This document shows positions 1 through 4,568 of a stretch of 5,624 bases of DNA, in pieces. The translations under genes were made by a program, and so were the position numbers. The notes beneath the pieces were generated by a model, which ran no database searches, was not told where the DNA came from, and saw only the letters and a list, made by a program, of their open reading frames with translations. Source of the stretch: Paludibacteraceae bacterium (lineage in GTDB: Bacteria; Bacteroidota; Bacteroidia; Bacteroidales; Paludibacteraceae); contig CANFFA010000186.1 of the NCBI GenBank assembly GCA_947445425.1, forward strand, positions 1 to 5,624, written 5' to 3'. Each line of letters starts with the position of its first letter. Position 1 is the first letter of the stretch.

Positions 1-118
1 ACTTCCAGAAGACGTTCAAAAAGATGCTGAAGCAAGTGTTCAAAAAATTCATGATAAATTTATCAAAAAAATTGATGAGCTTTTTGTTGCGAAAGAAAAA
101 GAAATTATGACTGTTTAA
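1..118 (+). CDS. frr: Ribosome recycling factor, C-terminal end (5' partial)
   Basis: RRF works with EF-G to split the post-termination 70S ribosome and release mRNA and tRNA in the cytoplasm. Only the last 38 codons are visible, in the frame starting at base 2, ending with TAA at 116-118. They read [16 protein letters not shown], then [22 protein letters not shown]. This is the highly charged last helix of the three-helix-bundle domain I, and the lysine/glutamate-rich tail ending in EIMTV is characteristic of RRF from Bacteroidota. The full family length is about 185 residues, so roughly four fifths of the gene lies to the left of the window. An intrinsic terminator follows 31 bases after the stop, so frr probably ends its transcription unit here. 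The call rests on recognising the tail, not on a full domain. Confidence 0.9.
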   Translation, partial: LPEDVQKDAEASVQKIHDKFIKKIDELFVAKEKEIMTV

Positions 119-139
119 TTGCAATATTATTTGCAATAT
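119..139. repeat. Short direct repeat of TTGCAATAT
   Basis: TTGCAATAT occurs at 119-127 and again at 131-139, a 12-bp period immediately after the frr stop codon. It may be a chance feature of AT-rich sequence or a small local duplication; no function is evident. Confidence 0.4.
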
Positions 140-149
140 ATGAACCATG

Positions 150-201
150 AAACTTCTCAGTAATTCCATTTCATTTGGGCTTGACTGGGAAGTTTTTTTT
201 T
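150..201 (+). terminator. Rho-independent terminator of frr
   Basis: AAACTTCTCAG at 150-160 pairs with CTGGGAAGTTT at 185-195, giving 11 pairs of which one is a G-U wobble. The 24-base loop can form a small inner pairing of CCA (166-168) with TGG (176-178). The 3' arm runs directly into an unbroken T-tract at 193-201, the classical intrinsic terminator layout. It lies 31 bases after the frr stop. It also overlaps the TTG (175) that would otherwise be the longest start for the next gene, which argues against that start. The loop is longer than usual, so efficiency could be moderate. Confidence 0.8.
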
Positions 202-225
202 GTTAACTGGACTCAAACAAATAAT

Positions 226-1317
226 ATGTTATTAAAGCTTTTGGGTATTGCCTTATTTTTTTGTTGCTCAAATATTATTTATGCAACAAATGAAGGAGAT
301 ACTATTCTTACCAAGAATAGTTTTTATGTACTACCCATTGCTTCCTATCAACAAGAAACGAGTCTTTCGGCAGGTTTAGCAGGAGCTTATTATTTCAAGA
401 GTAAAGATCTAAGTAGAATCAGTTCAATAACAGGAACTGCTGCATACACCCTTGAGAATCAATTCATCTTCAATCTCACACCAAAGCTTTACTTGGGTAA
501 AAACAATTGGTATCTTTATTCTAACCTTAGTGCTCGCAATTACCCAGACTATTATTATGGCATTGGCACTTACCAAAACTCAAAAAGAGTTCCATTCACC
601 GCAAAAAACATAGCTCTACTACTACAACCACAATACATCATCTCAAAGTCATTTTTCGTCGGTACAATTATTTCCTTTGAAGCCGAACACCTCCTTTCAG
701 AACTTGGCTCTACTATAATTGATGCAGAAAAAAACATCTATTTTAGACCCGAAGATTGGAGTCCTTATCATCAATTCACCCTAGGACTTATCGCAGCATA
801 CGATAGTAGAGATAATCAGTTTTATCCAAAGCATGGGAACTTTGCCAAAACTACACTATCTTTGTCAAAAGCTGGATGGGGAAGTACTTATTCGATACAG
901 GAAATAAGTTTAGACATCCGAAACTACCTACCCCTCATGGGAAAGCATTTATTAGCAACACAAGTCTATGTAGATGGTTTGTCTGGATCTAAAATACCTT
1001 ATGGACAATTGCCGAGTCTTGGTGGAAGTGATTTATTAAGAGGATTTAGGCAGGGGCAATACCGGGACAATATGTTGATTACAATGCAAACAGAATACCG
1101 AGCACCCCTTTACAAAGGCCTTAAAGGAGCAGCGTTTATTGCTTTAGGAGATGTAATCAATAGCGATGACTATAAAACAAATAAACTCAAAGCAGCTTAC
1201 GGTGCCGGTTTGCGATACCAACTCAATGATGCAAGGGTACATCTTAGATTTGACATTGCAAAAAATAATTATGGAGACAAAATACAATTTTATTTAACTG
1301 CCTCTGAAGCTTTTTAA
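226..1317 (+). CDS. Omp85-superfamily outer-membrane beta-barrel (BamA/TamA-like, no POTRA domains)
   Basis: This 363-residue protein is probably an outer-membrane barrel of the bacterial surface antigen (D15) family. Residues 1-20 form a signal peptide (hydrophobic stretch LLGIALFFCC, likely cut after IIYA), with no lipobox. The mature part is rich in alternating aromatic strands. Two family marks are visible: DSRDNQFYPKHGNF at 193-206, the Asp/Arg-rich turn seen before the late strands, and LRGF at 271-274, matching the (V/I/L)RG(F/Y) motif of the L6 loop that folds into the barrel lumen. The chain ends IQFYLTASEAF, with a terminal Phe like a BAM-recognised beta-signal. There is no room for POTRA domains, so this is a barrel-only member; BamA itself is about twice as long. 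The substrate or role is unknown. ATG 226 is preferred to TTG 175 because the signal peptide starts at 226 and 175 lies within the frr terminator. No Shine-Dalgarno is seen, as expected in Bacteroidota. Confidence 0.82.
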   Translation: MLLKLLGIALFFCCSNIIYATNEGDTILTKNSFYVLPIASYQQETSLSAGLAGAYYFKSKDLSRISSITGTAAYTLENQFIFNLTPKLYLGKNNWYLYSNLSARNYPDYYYGIGTYQNSKRVPFTAKNIALLLQPQYIISKSFFVGTIISFEAEHLLSELGSTIIDAEKNIYFRPEDWSPYHQFTLGLIAAYDSRDNQFYPKHGNFAKTTLSLSKAGWGSTYSIQEISLDIRNYLPLMGKHLLATQVYVDGLSGSKIPYGQLPSLGGSDLLRGFRQGQYRDNMLITMQTEYRAPLYKGLKGAAFIALGDVINSDDYKTNKLKAAYGAGLRYQLNDARVHLRFDIAKNNYGDKIQFYLTASEAF

Positions 1318-1321
1318 ACAA

Positions 1322-1387
1322 GGTCAACGGTCATCAGTCATCGGTCAAGGGCTTACGCCATTTTCCGTAGACCATTGACTATTGACC
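1322..1387. repeat. Interrupted palindrome made of 7-bp GTC repeats
   Basis: The left half is four head-to-tail heptads, GTCAACG, GTCATCA, GTCATCG and GTCAAGG (1323-1350). The right half is three heptads in the opposite sense, CGTAGAC, CATTGAC and TATTGAC (1366-1386). The two halves pair around one centre between 1354 and 1355: GGTCAA (1322-1327) with TTGACC (1382-1387), GTCA (1330-1333) with TGAC (1376-1379), GTC (1337-1339) with GAC (1370-1372), CGG (1342-1344) with CCG (1365-1367), and GGC (1350-1352) with GCC (1357-1359) around a TTAC loop. Mismatches fall mostly in the variable heptad positions. It starts 4 bases after the barrel gene's stop and ends 15 bases before the rsgA ATG, so it fills the gap. 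If the two genes are co-transcribed it would fold in the rsgA leader. The same repeat family recurs at 4518-4562. Confidence 0.85.
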
Positions 1388-1402
1388 ACAGCCTTACAAA
1401 CA

Positions 1403-2326
1403 ATGAATGGATTAGTCGTAAAAAATACTGGGAGCTGGTATCAGGTAAAAACTGATATGGGAGAGCTTTTTGAATGCAAAATAAAGGGTGCCTTTCGCCT
1501 AAAGGAGATTCGCAGCACCAATCCTATTGCTGTAGGAGATTTTGTTGAATTTGAAAAGAATGAAGATGGAACGGGAATGATTCACCTAATTTCTGATCGT
1601 CGTAACTATATTGTACGTCGATCTTCCAACTTGTCCAAACATTACCAAATTCTTGCTGCCAATTTAGACCTCGTAGCATTGGTAGTAACTGTCAATTATC
1701 CCGAAACTTCTATCGTTTTCATAGATCGATTTCTAGCAACTGCTGAAGCATACAGAGTGCCTGCATGCATTGTATTTAACAAAATAGATCGATATACCGA
1801 ATTAGAAATAGAGTATTTGGATGGATTGGTAAAACTTTATGAGTCATTGGGTTATCCTGCTTTTAAAATATCAGCATTACATTCTGACAACATCGGAGAT
1901 TTAACGACCTATTTAAGTGGCAAAACATCGCTATTCTCGGGGAATTCAGGTGTTGGAAAATCAACCTTAATCAATGCCATTGCACCCAATTCATTGGCAA
2001 AAACTGGCGATATATCTTCCTATCACAACAAAGGTATGCACACTACTACCTTTTCCGAGATGTTTGAGTTAGTAACAGGTGGTCACATCATTGATACTCC
2101 TGGCATCAAGGGTTTTGGGACAATTGACATGGTAGAAGCTGAGATTGGACATTATTTTAAAGAGATATTTCAAGTTTCTGCCCACTGCAAATTTGCTAAT
2201 TGCACCCACATTCATGAGCCAGGTTGCGCCGTATTAGAAGCTGTAAAAAAGTATGAAATTAGTAGTTCACGCTATCAAAGCTATCTGAGCGTTATGGATG
2301 ATTGCAAGGAGGGGAAATATCGCTAA
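1403..2326 (+). CDS. rsgA: Small ribosomal subunit biogenesis GTPase RsgA
   Basis: RsgA (YjeQ) is a cytoplasmic circularly permuted GTPase that binds the 30S subunit late in assembly, checks the decoding centre and leaves on GTP hydrolysis. The 307-residue product shows the whole family layout. An N-terminal OB-fold spans about 1-75 (starting [14 protein letters not shown]). The permuted GTPase motifs come in the order G4 NKID (126-129), G5 SAL (157-159), G1 GNSGVGKST (180-188), G2 threonines at 214-216, and G3 DTPG (231-234). The C-terminal zinc site has Cys262, Cys267, His269 and Cys275 in the CX4CXHX5C pattern. Every diagnostic residue is present and the length is normal, so the gene looks intact. 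ATG 1403 is chosen because family members begin at this point; the longer frame from TTG 1382 starts inside the palindrome. No Shine-Dalgarno is seen. It lies 85 bases downstream of the barrel gene on the same strand and may be read through from it. Confidence 0.96.
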   Translation: MNGLVVKNTGSWYQVKTDMGELFECKIKGAFRLKEIRSTNPIAVGDFVEFEKNEDGTGMIHLISDRRNYIVRRSSNLSKHYQILAANLDLVALVVTVNYPETSIVFIDRFLATAEAYRVPACIVFNKIDRYTELEIEYLDGLVKLYESLGYPAFKISALHSDNIGDLTTYLSGKTSLFSGNSGVGKSTLINAIAPNSLAKTGDISSYHNKGMHTTTFSEMFELVTGGHIIDTPGIKGFGTIDMVEAEIGHYFKEIFQVSAHCKFANCTHIHEPGCAVLEAVKKYEISSSRYQSYLSVMDDCKEGKYR

Positions 2327-2358
2327 TTAAACACCGTCCAAACTCAAATGGTACAATA

Positions 2359-2381
2359 GACTTCTTGCGAAAGTCATTTTG
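2359..2381 (+). terminator. Weak possible terminator after rsgA
   Basis: GACTT at 2359-2363 pairs with AAGTC at 2371-2375 around a 7-base loop, followed by ATTTTGTT. Placement 33 bases after the rsgA stop is right for a terminator, but the stem has only 5 pairs and the T-tract is interrupted. It could be a coincidence, and the larger stem-loop just downstream is the better candidate. Confidence 0.25.
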
Positions 2382-2391
2382 TTGCATTTAA

Positions 2392-2449
2392 GACAAAAGA
2401 GCAAAGAAAAAAGACATATTGCACTGTCTTTATTCTTTGCTCTTTTGTC
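2392..2449. terminator. Long near-perfect stem-loop, probable two-way terminator
   Basis: GACAAAAGAGCAAAGAA at 2392-2408 pairs without error with TTCTTTGCTCTTTTGTC at 2433-2449 (17 bp). After one A-A mismatch (2409/2432), 2410-2416 pairs with 2425-2431 for 7 more base pairs, leaving the 8-base loop TATTGCAC. One arm is almost all purine and the other almost all pyrimidine. It sits between convergent genes, 65 bases after the rsgA stop and about 290 bases beyond the symporter stop, so stopping transcription from either side is the natural reading. Against a textbook intrinsic terminator, no T-tract follows the stem on either strand; the only T-rich stretch is inside the arm. The pairing is certain, the function is inferred. 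Confidence 0.65.
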
Positions 2450-2577
2450 AATTCATTGACTTATCATTTTCGACTAAACATCGCAAAAGTTTACTTTCTC
2501 AAGAGGTCTATTATATCTAAGTCCCTATATTTGAAGAACAAGAAGTAATACGACATTATATCTATCCCTCTACTTAT

Positions 2578-2599
2578 CACATTACTTTCACATTACTTA
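2578..2599. repeat. Tandem duplication, 11-bp unit CACATTACTTW
   Basis: CACATTACTTT (2578-2588) is followed directly by CACATTACTTA (2589-2599), 10 of 11 bases identical. It looks like a small replication-slippage duplication in noncoding sequence; no function is suggested. Confidence 0.6.
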
Positions 2600-2662
2600 A
2601 CTAGCAAATTAAAAACAAAATGACAATTATTATTTGGTCTCTCAAAACAAAATTACATTTTA

Positions 2663-2690
2663 GAATCAAATAAAATGAATCAAATAAAGT
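2663..2690. repeat. Tandem duplication, 14-bp unit GAATCAAATAAART
   Basis: GAATCAAATAAAAT (2663-2676) is followed directly by GAATCAAATAAAGT (2677-2690), 13 of 14 bases identical. It lies 50 bases beyond the symporter stop codon in its 3' flank. A recent local duplication is the simplest explanation; a paired protein-binding site cannot be excluded but nothing supports it. Confidence 0.65.
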
Positions 2691-2739
2691 TGCCTAAATT
2701 TGTTTTTAATGTATGCTAGATATCAATAGATTGTGTGTA

Positions 2740-4485
2740 TTACCAAAAATACATGTAAAATGCAATACAAATACTTACCACTCCAACCGAAGCAATTACA
2801 TCCCACTTGTTCCAACTTTCACGGATGAGCTTTTTGTAATCGCCTGTAAAGGTGATGTCGTCAATCTGTTGAGCAGTAGGTTTTGGAGTGAATAATGATA
2901 CCACAACCATCATTAGCATGATGAAAACAAGCAACCAGATCTCAAAGATGAGCCAGTTGGTATGCCAAAACCATTTGGTAGAATCCCACAGCCAGCCGGT
3001 CATTTCGTTTTTACCTGAATTTGTAAGGATATTCGTAAGTAAACGTGCCATCCCGATAAAAAAGCCACCAATCATACCGAACTCACCAGCTTTTGGTGTA
3101 ATTTTCTTGGAAAAGATACCGAGTACAAATACTGCCACCATTGCAGGAGCAAGTAAGGATTGAATCCCTTGCAGATAGTCATATAGGCTACCCAGACTCA
3201 TCATCACCGGAATCCATATAATTCCCAGAAAAACAACGACAATTGTTGCCAAACGACCCACCAAAACATATTTGGCTTCGCTCTGACCTTTGAACATCGG
3301 CTTGTAGAAATCTTCGGTAAAGAGTGTGGCGCAAGAGTTGAAAAATGCTGCCAAAGAGGCAACCAGTGCGGAGATAAAACCGATGGTTACAATCCCTTTC
3401 ACTCCGGCAGGTAAAACGAATTTCACCATGGACCCAAAGGCGGTATCCGGATTTTCCAAGGTGAAACCGCTACCCGGACGTGCCGCTAGTGCCGCTGCGA
3501 TCATACCCGGAATTAAAAACATGAATACCGGCAGAATTTTGAAATAACCCGCAGTAATTGTACCCCTGCGGGCACGCTTCATCACCACGTCATTCGCCTC
3601 ACCTTTTGTTTGTCCTAAAACCCGTTGCACAATGTGCTGGTCGGTACACCAATACCAAAAGCCGATGATCATTGCCCCTAGAAACACCCAAAAGCCGGGG
3701 TAATCATCATACAGTGGGTCACCGGTTTCTAAGTGGAACATGTGGTTGGTACCATAAGCAACACCATCTGCTCCTACACTTAGCGTTTTAGAATGTTCTA
3801 TCATAGCCGTCCAGCCCATGGCTACATTGCCATCCCCAAGTGCCGACAATCCTAAAAACAACACCAAAAATGAACCTATGATAAGGATTGGGGTTTGAAT
3901 AGCCGACAAAGTCATCACACCTTTCATACCGCCAAAAACAGTAAAAACCCCAGTTAAAACAATCAAACCAATAGCACCATACCAAAAAGGTAAACCCAGT
4001 AGACTCTCCATGAAAATACCACCGGTAAAGGCAGTCACACTCACTTTGGTCAGCACGTAAGCTATCAATGTAATGATAGAAAGCCAAGAGCCAGTACGAG
4101 GGGTATAGCGATTTTTGAGAAAATCGGGCATGGTAATAATTTTCCCCAACTTACTGTTCATCAATTGATAAAATGGGACAAAAAGCCAACCCAGAATAAG
4201 TATCATCCAACCTTGCATCTCCCAGTGCGCCATCCCTACACCCGATTTTGCACCAGTACCGGCAAGCCCAACCAGGTGTTCCGAACCAATATTGGCAGCA
4301 AAGATTGCTGCACCGATGATATACCAAGGTTCTCCCTTTCCAAAAAGATAATCCTCGCTGTTGGCACCCTTTTGCGAAAGCTTGTCCTTTTGTACCGAAC
4401 GCCATACTGCCCATGTCAATGCACAGATTCCAACTGCCATAATTACCCAATCGAGCCAAATAAATTCGTGTGAACTCCAATTCAT
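2740..4485 (-). CDS. sglT: Sodium/sugar symporter of the SSS family (SGLT-like)
   Basis: This 581-residue inner-membrane protein should couple Na+ entry to glucose or galactose uptake. About 14 hydrophobic segments are visible, from near 11-29 to 562-580, as in vSGLT. It resembles animal SGLT1 closely at ligand positions known there: Asn65 and His70 in ANIGSEHLVGLAGTGAKSG (SGLT1 N78, H83), Glu89 (E102), Tyr278 and Trp279 in WYWCTDQHIVQR (Y290, W291), Lys316 in GYFK (K321) and Gln439 in DYLQ (Q457). The Na2 sodium site is mostly kept: Ala63, Ile66, Ala373 and Ser377, but position 376 is Ala where vSGLT (S364) and SGLT1 (S392) have Ser. The ATG at 4483-4485 gives the expected N-terminus; its leader is AT-rich with no Shine-Dalgarno. 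It lies 83 bases downstream of galM on the same strand, supporting a hexose substrate and probably one operon. Substrate identity is inferred; the gene symbol is family-level. Confidence 0.9.
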   Translation of the reverse strand: MNWSSHEFIWLDWVIMAVGICALTWAVWRSVQKDKLSQKGANSEDYLFGKGEPWYIIGAAIFAANIGSEHLVGLAGTGAKSGVGMAHWEMQGWMILILGWLFVPFYQLMNSKLGKIITMPDFLKNRYTPRTGSWLSIITLIAYVLTKVSVTAFTGGIFMESLLGLPFWYGAIGLIVLTGVFTVFGGMKGVMTLSAIQTPILIIGSFLVLFLGLSALGDGNVAMGWTAMIEHSKTLSVGADGVAYGTNHMFHLETGDPLYDDYPGFWVFLGAMIIGFWYWCTDQHIVQRVLGQTKGEANDVVMKRARRGTITAGYFKILPVFMFLIPGMIAAALAARPGSGFTLENPDTAFGSMVKFVLPAGVKGIVTIGFISALVASLAAFFNSCATLFTEDFYKPMFKGQSEAKYVLVGRLATIVVVFLGIIWIPVMMSLGSLYDYLQGIQSLLAPAMVAVFVLGIFSKKITPKAGEFGMIGGFFIGMARLLTNILTNSGKNEMTGWLWDSTKWFWHTNWLIFEIWLLVFIMLMMVVVSLFTPKPTAQQIDDITFTGDYKKLIRESWNKWDVIASVGVVSICIAFYMYFW

Positions 4486-4517
4486 GATTTTTGATTTTTA
4501 TTGTTAAATTATATTTT

Positions 4518-4562
4518 GTCTATGGTCAAAAGTCTATAGTCTATGGTCAATAGTCCATAGAC
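4518..4562. repeat. Array of six 7-bp GTCNNNR repeats with embedded hairpin
   Basis: Read on the plus strand, the units are GTCTATG, GTCAAAA, GTCTATA, GTCTATG, GTCAATA and GTCCATA, in exact 7-base phase from 4518 to 4559. The last unit runs into GAC, so GTCTATGG (4539-4546) and CCATAGAC (4555-4562) form a perfect 8-bp stem with an 8-base loop. GTCTATGG at 4518-4525 is a second copy that could pair with the same arm. The array fills most of the 83-bp galM-sglT gap: it starts 6 bases after the galM stop and ends 32 bases before the sglT ATG. Transcription of the two genes as one unit would place the hairpin between them, where it could tune sglT expression or protect an mRNA end; that is inference. 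It shares GGTCAATAGTC (4545-4555) exactly, on the opposite strand, with 1377-1387. Confidence 0.85.
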
Positions 4563-4568
4563 ATAAAA

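Larger units (their letters stand above)
2327..2739. other. AT-rich intergenic gap between convergent rsgA and sglT
   Basis: No coding region is supported in this 413-bp stretch: open frames are short, have no recognisable product, and the largest one nearby on the plus strand (2713-2895) mainly mirrors the 3' end of the symporter gene. No tRNA-like or rRNA-like segment is visible. What it holds is a weak hairpin at 2359-2375, a long stem-loop at 2392-2449, a weak 5-bp hairpin (TAAAC 2475-2479 with GTTTA 2489-2493), and tandem duplications at 2578-2599 and 2663-2690. The gap lies at the 3' ends of both flanking genes, so terminators are expected and promoters are not. Confidence 0.7.

Noticed and set aside
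1322..1387. CRISPR array or IS end
   Set aside because: The 7-bp units have no spacers and no transposase or target-site duplication is nearby; a terminal inverted repeat without an element does not make an IS.
1382..1402. TTG 1382 as the start of rsgA
   Set aside because: It lies inside the palindrome and adds seven residues ahead of the usual MNGLV-type N-terminus; ATG 1403 fits the family.
2327..2739. tRNA or riboswitch in the large gap
   Set aside because: No cloverleaf arms, T-loop GTTCRA sequence or known aptamer core were seen; the gap is at the 3' ends of both genes, not in a leader.
2713..3547. Plus-strand open frames at 2713-2895, 2888-3163 and 3326-3547
   Set aside because: They are antisense to the symporter gene, whose protein is clearly recognisable; their translations resemble no family and look like mirror frames.
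3788..4480. Minus-strand frames at 3788-4087 and 4151-4480 and the plus-strand frame 4165-4473
   Set aside because: All lie inside the symporter gene in other frames; their Cys/Trp/Phe-rich composition is typical of out-of-frame membrane-protein sequence.
4486..4540. Promoter for sglT upstream of its ATG on the minus strand
   Set aside because: A TTTG (CAAA at 4527-4530 on the plus strand) and a TAATTTAA only partly match the Bacteroidota boxes and the spacing is about 15 bp, short of the usual 19 or so; too weak to list.
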